A stretch of DNA of 64,000 nucleotides from Cristatella mucedo (taxonomy: Eukaryota; Bryozoa; Phylactolaemata; Cristatellidae): the NCBI GenBank assembly GCA_009760855.2, contig WPIO01000058.1:2470001-2534000 (forward strand), given 5' to 3'. The translations under genes were made by a program, and so were the position numbers. This document shows, piece by piece, positions 10,435 through 23,029 of the stretch; position 1 is the stretch's first letter; each line of letters starts with the position of its first letter. The notes under the pieces were generated by a model, which worked only from the letters and a program-made list of their open reading frames with translations, was not told the origin of the DNA and made no database searches.

Positions 10435-13400
10435 CGATGTAATTGCAAGGACACTCGAGGCATTTATTTCTATGGCAGCAACACAGAGCTGTACCTATGC
10501 TTAAATCTCTCCCAACCTTCCAGCACGTCAAACTCACTCTTAATTCCATTGCTGAATGTATTGCTGACATTTACTTTTGGATGGCAGCAAACTTTCTCAA
10601 ATTTGATCACGATGAAACCAACTCACTAGTCGTGTGCAAACCTTGCAGACTCAAAAATAGGAAAACCGATCCCTCAAAAGTGACTTTTCGCTTGCCGACC
10701 ATATTAGCTCAAAGTCGTCTGCCTACTTTCTATGTATGTACCGATTGTCAACTTCATTCATTTATGCACTGGTTTGTCCCTGTGATTAAGGTGCTCGCTC
10801 TTCCCCCCCCCCCCCGACCAAGGGCTGGTCGAGGTCGCATGCTCGAGCCCGGTGGCATATGTAAAGTGCAGTTAGGTTCATTCCGTTGTTTGCATACTAA
10901 AGAGTTTGTTTGATAGCTACTCTGAGCATTATCTGTATTCACTGGTTAGCAAGATTTCCAACGATCAATCGTTCAGATTGTCAGATTCTGTGATGGCTTT
11001 GCCTTCTTCGCGTGCCTAGCTTATTCTGTCCTTTGCAGCCTGCAAAAGTTGCTGCCATTTCATCAGTGGCTCTCACTGGCTCCCCCTTGCCATCCGGAGC
11101 TCGCTCCTCTGACCAGTCGTACGAACGCAAGTCGGGTTTTGACGTGCCCAGAGACTCGACGAAGCCTCTGCCTTTCAAGGATGCTCGTTTTGTGGTAAGC
11201 ACTAACCTTGTTTGCTCTGACATGCTGCTGTAATCCACACCCTTAGAATCGGCATGGCAACGAAGGGCTTGTGCTACTCGTTGATAAATTATCATAGTGT
11301 GTGCCGTCTCTGCCCCTGCTGTATCACCCGGTAGTACATATGACATATGCGTTTATGTTTAGCTCTAGGCAGTGATATTTTTGCCGTGAGGGTAGATAGT
11401 GTGGCGACAGGTTCTGCCATGAGAGCAGATGCTTCGGCCAAAAAGTCGTGGAAAAAACGAGGGGCGCTTTGCAACAAGTCTGGAGCATTCTTTGCTTTGC
11501 CTTTAGGTATTAGACTATGGAAGCTACAATACCTGCACTAGGGTGTCACTCTTAACAGTGCGTTGATGTAAGCAGGTACTCTGCATGATCAGTGAGTTAT
11601 TGAGTCAGTGAACGTTGATTTGAGTTTGGTGTTGGTTCTTGAAATTACTTGCAACTTTTTGCGATTTTTTGCTCAGGGGGTTGCATAGTAAATCTTGCAC
11701 AGTTTTTTGCTCATTTTGCTGGTAAATTAAAACTGACCAGTATCATGTTATAGTCTGACTTAACTGTACAAGGAAAGTTTTGAGCCCTTGATTTTATTCA
11801 ATGCAATGTATTTGCAGCTAGCTTGCTCGCAGAGCAAGCGCAAATACTTGAGTCTCTTCTTAAGAACCTGTCTCGTCTTGTACAAAAAAGAAAGCTATGC
11901 AGTTTTACCCCCTGTTCCCATGGGTGGCAAAATTGTTTCTGACGTCTGTCTACTGCACCGTGCACCAGCTCTTGTCTAGGGACCATTAGGATCAACAGTG
12001 GGAGGCATAGAAATCGATTGTGTGTGGCTTTTTTCACAGCTATAATAATAATAATAAAACATGTATTGAGTTCTAAGGAATTCCTTAGTCAAATGCTAGT
12101 GAAGACATTATTACAATAAGATAATAATAATAATACATTTGTTAGCGAATTCAGAGAACGGAATCTCTCTCTCTAGGCACTTTACAGATAGTGCATATAG
12201 AGCATTACCAAATGTTTAGTGGTGACATCTGCAGGCAGTTGGCATAGTGTAAGCAGGTACATGCACTTGAAGGACGAATCACAAAGACCCGCCTAATCCT
12301 GTAAGATTTTCTATGCATGGCTTCTAGAAGCCGAGATGCCTGGGATGGAACTCGGGGTTTCACTCATGCTAAGTAAGCTGTGCCCCCCCCCTAACATGGT
12401 CGAGAACAGTTTTTTAATCAAGCCAGCAGCCCAGCGGTTCTTTCGTACGATCACTTACATAAGAAGGAATAATAAAAGACATCTGCAGACACTTTAGATA
12501 TCCTGGAGAGAATTTTAATTGGTTAGAGGGAGCATGCACAATTATGTCTATAGGCATAGGCATGCAAAGGATAATTCACATGGATGGAGCAATGTAGTTT
12601 GCATACAGGTGCATTTTAAGCATCTTTCTTCATTCTTAGTATTGTAACTATTATACCTTCTTTAAAATCGTCAAGTCGTGGGATGGCGTGACCTCAGTTG
12701 GGAGAAAGTTCTAGGCTTTGAGAGGACAAGAACATTGAGCCAGTACTACAACAGAGACAGCAGCAGTCGGCACTGCTCGTGCAGCAGTGAGGACCAGCAT
12801 TTGAGCCGCAATTCAACGATGAGAGAGTGCTATGTGCAGCTGCATTGTGCAAATTATCAGATTATCTCCCCCTTGTTGGATACTCATCATCGCTGTCCTG
12901 TCGTAACAGTACTAATAACATAACACAAAGTTCTCAGTGTAGACTTGCAATCAGTGACTGCCACAGATGTTCCAATTGACTAAGCTAGTTTGTTATAGGG
13001 GTATCGGCTGGTGGTGCTTTATATGGCCATCTGCTGCCGAAACCAGTTGGCAGCCTTGCTGCCTAGGCTACCCACTGATCAATGCTTTTTGAGTAGCCGA
13101 AGGGAGATAGCTCCTAGTCTTGCTAAGCGCTGAACTGTGTGGAAGCCAGGGTAGAGCACTGGGCATTCAGATGGACTAATGAGAAGGATGCACCACCAGA
13201 ATTATCTTCAAGCATAATCGTAGCCCCTGCCTCTCAAAGGGTTAAGTGTATGTTGACCACTCAGAAGCCATGCAATTCTGAGTCTGCATGTACTAGTGGT
13301 TTCTGCAAATGGCATGAAAAATGTACTTAAGCTCTGCACGGTAGACCCTTCCCTTCGCATGCCCCACAGCTGTCAATTTAAGAAACATTTCATGCTTACT

Positions 13401-13980
13401 CATTCCAGATGAGATGGTATACTGATCAGCTGTGTCCATCGTACAGCCATTTATTTGGTGAATCCTTTTACAGGGGTTCTGTTTCTCCATGTCGAAGCCA
13501 TGCTAAGTCTTAACTACTTGAACACCCTTGCTCCTCGGATTTTGGCAAAATGACATCGGCATGTTTCACCACTTCGGCTTTCACCGGACTTAGTTTAATA
13601 GTATATATGTTAGCTGACATGGTTCTGAGCAGCATATCTAAAGGAGATTTATGTTGTAAAGTGTTTAATAAGTCCCCCAACGTTTGCTGTTGATGCCATA
13701 CCTTTGTGGAAAAAAGCCACAGGTGGCTTAGGAATGTGATTTGAGTTTTCTTATGCCCAGTGATGTGGAAAATGGTGCTTGCATTAGTTAGTGTGCAACA
13801 TTAATCACATTGGCGACCGCAGTCAGTCCGGCCGGCACAAGAATTGGTTATCAGGTGTAAAAAAAAATATTTATTTATTTACTACCCTAAGAGAAATTAT
13901 TCCCTATCCAGGCGCTTTACATACGGCGCAATCCTTGAGCTTACGACCTTGATCGTTAAAGCCGAGCACCTAACCCCCGG

Positions 13981-14064
<84 letters not shown>

Positions 14065-17000
14065 GCTCACTCACTCGCTACATGTATTAGGCTACACCAC
14101 TAGGAAATGCCACCCGAAGTGCTAATAGTCGTGTAATATTTGTTTAAGAACAAGTAATGTCTGGTTCTGCTAGTCGAATCAATCTTGGTTTTTGTATCGC
14201 AATTTGTTTGGCAATAGCCCACACTCAGTTGAGCCTACCTGTGTCTTAATGAATCTATGCGTTAAACGTGTGCCATGCTTGTTTACATTATTTCTTGTGT
14301 GTCATCGACTGTGTACTTTAAAAAGGGACATAAGACAAAAACCATGTGACAGGTCTTTATTGAGATCATACTAATAATAATACGTTTGTATAGTGCTCTC
14401 AGAGAACTGAATCTCTTTCTAAGCACTTTATAGATGCTGTATAGAAAACATTACTAGTTGATTTGTGGTAACATCCGCAAGCAGCAGGGACAGTGTAAGC
14501 AGGCATATGCACACAAAGGACGACGGCTGGTCATGGGAACGTTGTGAAGTGTGTCGGTAGTGAGTTCCAGGCTTTGGGAGCATACGAGCTAAAGGCAAGG
14601 TCTCCAACAGTTTTGACTCATATGAGATATGGCTAAGCAATTTGAGTCAGAACAGCAAGTTGCACGATTCTTGGCTTAATGGCGGGAGTAGTTCTGATTG
14701 ATGTGCTGGAGCCAGTTGGTATCCCCAGGTATGACGCTTGAATTGTAAGACTGACATGATATAGAGTATTTGAGGCATCCATCAGGCGGTTCCCAACGCA
14801 GTATGCCTCGAGACCTTAAAGTATGTAGGGCTCTATTGAGTATAACCTGTATGTGGTTATTTAGGATATTCACTTTGTGATACGCATGTGCAAACGTTCC
14901 TGTGTTGACTACTGGATCTCGAGAGTTTTAGCAGCCTAAGCTACTGATTCTTTAATTGTTTCTATCCTTCACGACGTAGCCATTCTATTAGGATGTCCAA
15001 GCTGTGCTAGCAGTATTACAGAAACATTTTCATTGGAGTCGTATATTGCTTAGCTACACCAAGTTGTTCCATTAGTATTTGGAATATATTTTTTGTTTTT
15101 TATCTGTCTCACCTCTCTCTATGAAATATTCCTATTTTGTATGGTGTTTTTCTTGTGCTTTAATGTAATGTAATATAATGTATCTCCTTCAGTAACTCCA
15201 CAAAGTCATAAAGACCATGTGGGTGTTACGCAGGAGAGTTTTGTATAGCGCACTCACAGCCTAAGTGGCTTTCGGTACGCATTCGGTACCCAACAGACTT
15301 CGTCTCTCGCAACAAAGAGAAAGTGGGAAGTATAGCAGAGTTAGGAGAGCAGTTGAGGTAGTGAGTAGCATAGAAGTAGCAGTTTAGGACTGCTGAAAAA
15401 GATGTGCCATAGTCGGCAGTTGGAGAGTAGATGTCGTTGCGTAAGAATTGTGGAAGCGAGTTCAACAGTCTAGGACCTGCAGAGCTAAAGCTTCTGTCGC
15501 CAACTGTCTTTAAGCTGAGGAATGGGACAGCTAATTTATTGTCCACACAGGACCTGAGGGCGCGAATAGGCTGAAACTGATGCAGCAGTTCAGCTAGGTA
15601 CGAAGGAGCCAAGCCGTGGCAGCCCTTGTGGGTCAGCGTAAGAACTGCTTTATGTCTTAGCACCCATTTGTGCCTTGTGGACATGCTATGCTGCTAGTCT
15701 TGTTATGACTGCAAATTTCTACTTTTGCTTCTGTAGCATTCAGTAAAGGCCGATGCCGTGGGTCGAAAGAGGGTGTGGAAGAACTTGAAGCAGATTATTG
15801 CAGCTGAACGAATGCTGCCTTATAATCCGGATGTCATTACTTGTGAGTACAATAGAATGGAGTCCTTCTATCTATATAATTGACTTAATCTGATGACAAA
15901 TGACTGAGGACTTGTGCTCATTTTTTGCGATTTATTAATATTTAGTTGGCTAGGTATGTTTAAAAGAAATAAAAATATATAATTCATTTATATAGCGCCC
16001 CAAGAGAACTTAATCTCTATTCAGGCGCTTCACATATGCCTCGGGGCTCGAGCCCACGATCTCAGTCAGACCTTGGTCGAGGCGAGCACCGTAACCGCTA
16101 GGCCAAACCAGCTTGTTTAAATGATCAACAATGTGCAGTGCTGCATCCGTATTCTGTAGGCTACTTTCTTTGACGAAAACTGGTCCTTGGATTGAAGTGT
16201 GACTGCCCACTAACCTTAAATTATAGTTGTTGCCGCTAAAGCCATATATGTGTGTACTCGTGCGCTTTTTTAAGCGATTTGAGCTGCAGCCAGTCACACC
16301 ACTTCCTATGCCCGTGCTTGTCGAATATTGTACCTAGTCTTTGTTATGTGACCCGCTCGTGAATAAACGCACCTTCATCAGATATATGCACAACCAGTTT
16401 ATCGTGTTGTATGCCTTCGTAATGCATCAATGAACAGTAGACAAATCTTACCTGCATAATGGTGGTGATTGTGCAGCAATAAACAACTGTTGCCTAGCAT
16501 TACGTCATGTTATTTTATGTCTGCTATATTGTCACCTGATATTAATATATGATGAACAAGTAAATTTCTTCCCAACCGGCAACATTATCTGGAGTTACTA
16601 TTGACTGGTGTGAGTATATGTTGGGATTAACAATCTAGCCGCCGGAAACTACTTTGGTAACAGGTTACAGCAAAATTAATGTTTTATTCAGCTGCCTCAT
16701 TTGTGTAGAAGCAGAAGAGCCTTAGTACCTCACACTTGTAGAGGGCAATAAAAAATTGCTCCCCACGAAAGCTCATACCCGCTACCTTGGTTGTGGGTAT
16801 CGACCAGCTTACCGTTGAGCCAAGTCACGGCGATCCGGTAATCAAGCCGTGAGAAACTCTCTGAATCAGCATTATAGGAAGTAGGAGCTATTTACACAAC
16901 TCCCAGTACACTTTTCCCTGTCTATTCAGCACCCTAGGGCGATGCTTGGATGTACTAGCCTGGCTGGATCTTGTGACAGTCCACCTGACTCCCATGCCCA

Positions 17001-20000
17001 TAGAAGCTCAAACACACACATACACCATTAGTTGCTTGCTTAAATATTCCCCTCCCACGCATGCTACACAAACCCGTAACCAGCTCCTCCTCATAGATTG
17101 GTAGACAAACGCCTTTGGGAAGTCTTCCATGTGACAGGCATAGCATGCTTCCCCCCACTGGGGGGGTGGTGCCGTAGCAATTTCATTCCCTGTGCCTATT
17201 TCAGAACGATTTCATCTTCTGGATGCCGGTGTCTTAACACTAGTAGTGTGTCTCCAGTTTTTGTTATTTACATGACACCCCAACCATTCTAAAATTCCAC
17301 CCCTCTAGTTGCCGCATGAGAAATTTGAAGTTCTGCCAAACTTCGTGAGGCACAGGGAAACTAGGGATACGTGTTTGTCACGTGAAAAATACTGATTCCA
17401 CGATTGAGAGGTCCGATTGATGCTCTTCCCTTGCATCTCACGCTGCTAGTTTCGTTATACCGGCTCCAGCTTGCCCTATCTAGCTCACCCCTAATCAAAC
17501 TTCTTCAGTGGGTAGGGGCAGATGGCTGGCTACAGAACGGTAGGAGGTTATTATTTATGTCGGCCTTCATGTTCTTGGACAAGAGTGCCACAGCAAAACC
17601 CATTCTTCTGCCATTTCCAAAAACAGGGTCGTTCTCAGAAACAGTCGCTCTTCTTTATTACTTCACTATCTCATTCGTGTATGCAAACTCCATACTTTAA
17701 ACACCCAAGCTGCACCAAAATTTTCTTCCACCTCATTTGCGATGTGACAACAATTTTCCCATCACAGCCATCCTTCAATTAATACCAGATAATGTCCTTG
17801 CAATGCATTGGGCTTGCTCGTGGTTCTTCAGCTCTCTCATCTTTCTTGTGTGGGTGCCACATCGAATTATGTAATGCTTCGTATTGCTGAAAAAACTAAT
17901 GGGTTCTGCCCATGAATAAACCTGAGAACTCGCATGTTCTAGCTTAAGACTCAGCAGTTGCTAAAGCTTATTAGATGCTGCCAGTGCCTCAGTCGTGTTC
18001 AAGTACACAATGTCACATGCCGCTATTATTCTTCACTTCTTACTTTGTTGCCATTGCTCTTCACATACACACCCTGTAACTGATTTAAACTAACTTGTTC
18101 TTCAGTACCCCTAATCAGACCCGAGTTCCACTCTCTGTATTTTTATGGCAAAGAATTGGCTTCTCCTCCGCCACCTTCAATATTAGAACTAACGTAAAGG
18201 GCTGCATCGGGATTTAATAGTAATCTTTGCAATGTTAAAGCTGAGGTTTGTACAGCCTGCCAGTAGCCTATTTTCTACAGAAATGGCAGTACCGTGGGGA
18301 GTCTAATGAACTGTGTGCGTAGCCTTCCCATATTTTCCTAGTGTTCCTTGAAGTCGTCCTCGATACACTTTTTAAATTTTCACATAGGATCTGTACTACA
18401 TGGTCGTGTCAGAGCTGATTTTAGTTTAATTGAATTTAAAAAATATCTAAAACTTAATTATTTAGTTTTGTTACACCTTTGAGGCAGCTCTAGAATGCAG
18501 TCTTGCCTACATTGCAGGGCGATCAACACCTGCTCCCCAAAGCCCATTGTGCTGTAGAGCGTTACATAAATGCTGTTTCTGTCACTTTTGTCTGTCTGCT
18601 TATACAATCTGTGCATATGCCTTTTTGGCGCTGACATGATGCCTCAACTTTCTTTCTTCTTTGACAGATAGCAGCATTGATGCTCCCCCATCATTTTATC
18701 CACCGAAGAAGTACTCGGATCTTAGTGGGTTGCCGGTAAGCGTATGCTGTCAGTGCAATTGAAGGCCGTGTCTTTGCATACTTATTGTAGCCTTTAGGTG
18801 TTCTGTGATGTTGACTGTGGATTAAGTAAGGCTGCTTATGTAGCTTTAAACATTTGGTGGTGGCCAGAATTATCTGTGTCTGCCTGTCCTACAGACATGT
18901 CTGATTAACACCCTCTTGCGCACCTCATTAAACATGCTGCCTGTAGAAATCATTGAGGCTTTCTGGTAGTTTTCTTTTTGGCTCCACAACGTTGCTGTCA
19001 AAGCTGTTGACTCACCATTACGGTCTGAGACTCCGTCACATTCAGTTTGGATCCTGTGGAGCTCAGAGAATTTGAGAACGATTAGAATACTGACAGTTTC
19101 TTAATTTAAGTAAATGCTATACTCTTCTATTGCGACGTAAAAATGGTTCACTTGCATTCGAAAATGAAGCATCTTAAGGTTTATTATTGACCTACAATTA
19201 CTGTTGAAAGAGCTTAGTGTGTTTGGAAAACAACATTTTTATTGGGTCAATATGTGCATATTGACACCTTAATGTTCATCTTGCCAACAGCAGCTAGCAC
19301 GAGCCTTGCATGTCGGTGTTTGATTGCATCCATTCGCTATAGCTGGATGTGTTTATGCCATTTATTGAATATATCTTCTATATACAGTGTATTGTTGTAC
19401 ATCGTTGTTTCTGTTAGATCAATCTGCTTTCTGGTCTTGGTTTCCTCTGAGTGCTTTTCTTGTTACCGCCATCGTCAAGTCTTGAAGGCATAGCAACCTC
19501 AGATGTATTTTCAAAATGCATCTATAGTCCGGCAGGCTCGAGGCAGCTCAGTACTGACGACCTTCTCACTGCTATCATAGTGCCTGAGCTCTCATTAGTC
19601 TTTGTTGTATGTTGAGCATGACTCGAGATGCTGTTCGACTCAACCTGCTGATGACATCACATTGGTGTTTGTTTTTTGCTAATGCCATTATTTTTGATTA
19701 AAATGGTACAGTATGAGTGTCCAGATAGCTTGAATCTGTTCAGCCAGTCTGCCTCCATCTTATTCATCACGTTCTCGCTCATATTCTTCATTAAAAATTG
19801 AGCATGCTTCCGAACACCTTCAAATACTTAAGCATCAGTGATCTTTAGTAAACAAGAAATGTCATCGGTGTAGCTGCTTCCCTTGCAGATTTTGATGCAC
19901 AATTATTATTAAGAACCTAGAACTTACACCTTACCATTTCATGTGTGTGTGTGTGCGTGCGCGCGGGCGTGCGTGCGTGTGTGAGTGTGTGTGTGTGTGT

Positions 20001-20784
20001 GTGCGTATAAGCTCAAAAGGTGGCAATTTTTCTAAACTAGAATTGAACCTTAAATCACTTTTACTATCAAAATAACATTGTAAACTGTGTGGCTGAAAAA
20101 TCGAGGTATTATGCGTATTTTTGGTCGATCAAGTGATGCTGTTTGCTGGGTTTTGAATCTGTTTACAAGAGTGTTTTACACAGTAGTAATTATTAACCAA
20201 AACTTGGTGTGATGCTGCATCAGTGGCACGTTACTCCTGCCGCGGCTTATTCATTCACAGCTTGTAGTGTTATTGAACAGATTAGGTAAAGCCAGTTGTT
20301 TTCGTTGAGGCTTGAAGTTTGGTCCTTCGAATAACCTATATTGTTTTCAGAAAACGCCTAGACCAGACAATGCTTACCGTGGTCATTCAAGACCTACAAG
20401 CAATCATCATAATGTACGACTTACACGAAGGTGGGGTAGAACATTATTAGCACCAGCTTGCCGAAACGAGGAGGGAAGATAAACTGCTGTGCGGCCACAG
20501 TATTGGAAGAACTTTATTGACTACAAATGATTGTTTAGGATTGTTATCTAGTTTCGTTGATGGCATATGGCTACTCGTAAGCTCCCGTTGTCTTTTGATG
20601 GCTGTACTATTTTTGAATATGTTGAAATAGCAGTCACTCTTGGATTACTTGCTCGTTACAGGCCAAGTATTTGGATCCGCAGACAAAGCTTCGTTACAGC
20701 AGTGCTGACGAGTTTGCTCAAATTCGATCGTTGCCTAGCGACATCGTTTCTGGACTCTTGGCTCTAAGAAAAGCTAATGGATGA
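8941..20784 (+). CDS. INO80C: INO80 complex subunit C (Ies6-like), five exons
   Basis: Spliced gene: exons 8941-9045, 11039-11194, 15737-15842, 18668-18735 and 20662-20784, all with GT donors and AG acceptors and compatible phases (0,0,1,0), giving 185 residues, close to vertebrate INO80C. Visible family signatures are KPLPFKD (exon 2), [16 protein letters not shown] (exon 3), [20 protein letters not shown] (exon 4) and the C-terminal YL1_C region, with LRYSSADEF and [15 protein letters not shown] (exon 5). In the family, this subunit binds Arp5 and acts in the nuclear INO80 chromatin-remodelling complex, stimulating nucleosome sliding. Exon 1 is basic and low in conservation and is the least certain part; the ATG was chosen because it is in phase and ends at a good donor. 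Introns are loaded with LINE and SINE copies. An aataaa lies at ~21019. Confidence 0.9.
9590..10720 (+). mobile_element. LINE family 1 remnant in INO80C intron 1
   Basis: 9681-9992 keeps an open frame matching the N-terminal part of LINE reverse transcriptase ([36 protein letters not shown]), downstream of where the endonuclease domain would be. The fingers/palm follow in broken frames ([13 protein letters not shown] at ~10192). A (CT)n tract interrupts the palm at 10373-10434. Truncated at both ends and inactive. Confidence 0.85.
10373..10434. repeat. (CT)n microsatellite inside LINE RT
   Basis: Pure CT run starting right after tgtatactct and ending before cgccgatgtaattgc, the same point of the RT sequence as the tract at 3393-3472. 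Confidence 0.97.
10785..10900 (+). mobile_element. tRNA-derived SINE fragment with poly-C tract
   Basis: Contains aaggtgctcgctc, a C12-like run at ~10804-10816, gaccaagggctggtcgaggt and a B-box-like catgctcgagcccgg. Matches the heads of the SINEs at 8526 and 15981. Confidence 0.6.
11039..11194 (+). CDS. INO80C: INO80C exon 2
   Basis: Acceptor tcctttgcag|cct, donor gtg|gtaagc, phase 0 at both ends, 52 codons. It ends with the family motif [11 protein letters not shown]. Confidence 0.9.
12045..12760 (-). mobile_element. LINE family 1 3' end (minus strand), in INO80C intron 2
   Basis: Starts in (taa)n, continues through catttgttagcgaattcagagaac and the cactttacagatagtgcatat block typical of the family 3' untranslated end. 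It ends in degraded C-terminal ORF2 sequence around 12680-12740. Its centre (~12290-12420) is scrambled. Confidence 0.65.
13890..13982 (-). mobile_element. SINE fragment (minus strand)
   Basis: ctaagagaaattattccctat plus ccaggcgctttacatacggcg is the SINE/LINE shared tail in reverse, followed by a degraded tRNA-like head, gccgagcacctaacccccgg. Confidence 0.5.
13983..14058. repeat. (CT)n microsatellite
   Basis: Pure CT dinucleotide run adjoining a SINE head; it continues into a short imperfect ctcactctcgctcactcac tail. Confidence 0.97.
14375..14880 (-). mobile_element. LINE family 1 fragment (minus strand)
   Basis: aataataatacgtttgtatag at the left edge is the family 3' tail in reverse. Minus-strand translation retains [10 protein letters not shown]-like text of the ORF2 C-terminus (~14580) and the region upstream of it. 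Multiple stops. Confidence 0.75.
15163..15690 (-). mobile_element. LINE family 2 3' fragment
   Basis: A second LINE family, distinct from family 1. The minus strand encodes a 152-residue open piece of ORF2 C-terminus (15226-15684) with [40 protein letters not shown] and a short tail. The 3' end is a (taatg)-like repeat at ~15163-15180. Bases 15163-15450 are nearly identical to 26272-26560. Confidence 0.85.
15737..15842 (+). CDS. INO80C: INO80C exon 3
   Basis: Acceptor cttctgtag|cat, donor actt|gtgagt, ending in phase 1. Encodes the conserved [18 protein letters not shown] core. The exon starts 47 bp after the end of a minus-strand LINE family 2 fragment. Confidence 0.93.
15981..16113 (-). 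mobile_element. tRNA-derived SINE (minus strand)
   Basis: On the minus strand: gctggtttggcctagcggtt (A box), ggtgctcgcc, then gtgggctcgagccccgaggc (B box), then gaagcgcctgaatagagatt and agttctcttggggcgctata. This is the best preserved SINE in the window. Its second half mirrors the LINE family 1 3' end. Confidence 0.75.
16735..16842 (-). repeat. tRNA-like SINE of another family (minus strand)
   Basis: On the minus strand an A-box-like cttggctcaacggtaagctgg is followed by a B-box-like gcgggtatgagctttc. It differs from the other SINE family. No tail is recognised. Confidence 0.45.
16843..18667. other. INO80C intron 3 remainder, nothing recognised
   Basis: Apart from the SINE-like pieces at its left end, intron 3 shows no recognisable coding or repeat sequence. 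The frames at 17404-17782 have no family motif. Confidence 0.5.
18668..18735 (+). CDS. INO80C: INO80C exon 4
   Basis: Acceptor tttgacag|at, donor ccg|gtaagc. The split Tyr codon is completed here. Encodes [20 protein letters not shown], highly characteristic of the family. Confidence 0.95.
19946..20006. repeat. (TG)n microsatellite in INO80C intron 4
   Basis: tgtg/gcgc alternating tract with short interruptions. Confidence 0.95.
20662..20784 (+). CDS. INO80C: INO80C exon 5 (YL1_C end and stop)
   Basis: Acceptor gttacag|gcc. Encodes the end of the YL1_C domain, [19 protein letters not shown], and stops at TGA 20782-20784. Confidence 0.95.
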   Translation, partial: AKYLDPQTKLRYSSADEFAQIRSLPSDIVSGLLALRKANG

Positions 20785-21164
20785 CAGGCATCCCGCCGCG
20801 GTGTAATTTGGAATTTTGGTAATTTAGAAAAGCATGAATTCCCCCACCGTAGACGTGGCTGTGAAGTAGTACTCATACGTCATTGACTTTTGTGCCTCAG
20901 CGCTAGCTTGCTACATTGGCTATATGAGCAAGTAATATGCATGCAAGTAGACAGATTATACGAAACTGTTTACATGTTCACGTGCCTTCCTGGCATTAAA
21001 ACCAGGTAAGATTGTCGAAATAAAGAATAACTATTTATGCTGTACCTCAAATACGTCCAAGAAGAACCTACGGAATGCTTATTTGCCATGAGTTGCCCTC
21101 GCGGAGTGGTTGCTTGGTGGTGGTGACTATAGGTGTGCAACAACATAAGACCCCTACGGCCCTC

Positions 21165-21285
21165 AGGGAGAGACAGAGAGGGGTAGAGAGAGAGAGAGAA
21201 AAGAGAGCAGAGAGAGAGAGTGAGTGAAAGGGGGAGAAAAGGAGAGACAGAAAAGAGGGGAAAGAGACAGAGATGAAAGCCTTGG
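21165..21285. repeat. GA-rich low-complexity tract
   Basis: Purine-only stretch of gagaga and ggaaag motifs on the plus strand, just downstream of the INO80C 3' end. Long frames across it are composition artefacts. Confidence 0.85.
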
Positions 21286-21469
21286 TAAGCCTCACCTCGT
21301 AGGTTTGACCAGCCAGTGTTTGACTCCTCCACTTCGAGCGGCAGCAAACGCAGACAACATCCAGCTGTATTTATCCATCAAACTCTGTAGGTCAGCTGCG
21401 GTAATTATGAAAGTGCACGGATGTCTTAGAATCGTTTTGTACAGGATTTCAACCAAATTTCTATAATTG

Positions 21470-22090
21470 AATACCAATAAAACTTAACTCTTACGTAAAG
21501 CTCGAAACGCACCGCTGGAATCGATGACTTAACATTTCCAGACCATTTCTGTCGACTCTGGGTAATCGGGTGTCCTTGTCGGTAACCACCCAACGGTTAC
21601 GAGCTTTATCCATAAGCTTGACTCTATAGCTAGTTATGTCCTATCCCTGTCCGGACAAGGGCGACTTTCAGCAATGGCTGACTTGAGATCGTTTTAGCTC
21701 TGGGCTTCCTCTAAGCTAAGCTTTGCAGCTGTTGACTCGTGCACTTTTATTCCGGCTGTACCAAACCTACTTGACTGCCCTCCAGACTTGATGCGTAAGA
21801 TAAATGCTGTTTTGGGCTACCGTGTAAGCAGTATAAACAGCTTTGGCTTGGAATTCACTGTAGACATAGCCATCATAAGGCCTTCTAGTTTTCACGGATT
21901 AGTAAAGTTACCCACGGAGAGGTATGCAGATGCAGCTTGTATGCTGTACGTCTTTTCGATTGTGCCAAAACTTTGACACTAATAACCGTGATGGCTTGCT
22001 TGCACCCTTGTTCAATTTATAGTAGCCTGCTGTAATTAACTTTTGGCAGGGCTGCAGAAGAAAGAAAGCCATTAGGCCTTTACAGTTAGT
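21470..22090. other. Intergenic, weak LINE traces only
   Basis: Some segments (21480-21790) faintly resemble the LINE RT palm region (ccggacaagggcgactttcag), but no continuous match is visible. No gene is recognised. Confidence 0.35.
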
Positions 22091-22094
22091 GATT

Positions 22095-22990
22095 AATGAT
22101 AACTATTATTATTATTATCATGCATTTGATACAGCGCCCTCTGAGAACTCGGTCACTTTCTAGACACTTTACTTTGCTACAAAGGACGCACGATCAAGTA
22201 GTTAGTAGTATCATGCTCAATAAACAGCAACAATAACATGGTTAGGGGTGACATGCACAGGGTCAGCATGCAAAACTGGTTAGTCACAGCATGCACAGAG
22301 TCAGCATAAGCAAGCACATAGAGGACGAATCACGGGGACCCACTAAATGCTGTGATAAATAGGTGCGTTCGTAGTTTCTTTCTTAACGTGTCAAGTCATA
22401 AAATGCCGTGACCCAAGTCATGAGTTATTTCCGGGCCTTGGGCGTCTAGAGACACGCTCTCCAAGGGATGTAAGGTTCACACGAGGTACAGGTAAACAAT
22501 TGGATTCCAAAAAGCTGTTGGCACAATGCTTAGCCTTGTGAGTGAGTAGATCTGATAGGTAGGCTGGAGCCAACGAATGAATGGACCTAAAAGTGAGTGA
22601 CAAAACCTTGAAGTCGATGGCTTCTTTGGAGCCAGCGCAGGTAGGCGAGAAGTCTTAAGATGTGGCAACTGCAACGCTTACGACAAGCAAGTCTAGCTGC
22701 TGAGTTTTGCACCATCTGTAAGCTCCTGATATCACAGGCTGGTAGACCAGCAAGCAGTGAGTTATGAAGTCAAGATGGGATGACACAAATGCAGGGACCA
22801 ATTTAGATGTGGCATCCGTGTCTAAGCAAGCCCGAATTTCAGCAGTGTTGCATAGCTGAAAGTAGGCATACTTGACTGTGGAGATAAGTGGTCGTCTAAT
22901 GAAAGGCACTTTGGAACATGGCATCTAGATTTCGTGTAGATTTAACATGAGATACACCGGCACAGCCAATTGTTAGTATGGCTCGCAAGG
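22095..22990 (-). mobile_element. LINE family 1 fragment (minus strand)
   Basis: The left edge is (att)n plus the family 3' end in reverse (gcatttgatacagcgccctc). Then come the GTGACATGCACAGGGTCAGC-type untranslated repeats (22247-22320) and the ORF2 C-terminus on the minus strand with SIHSLAPAYLSDLL and LRACLDTDATSKLVPAFVSS-like text (22420-22920). Several frameshifts. Confidence 0.85.
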
Positions 22991-23029
22991 TCGGTTAACC
23001 AATTGAAGAAATTCCGTCACGTGTCTTCT

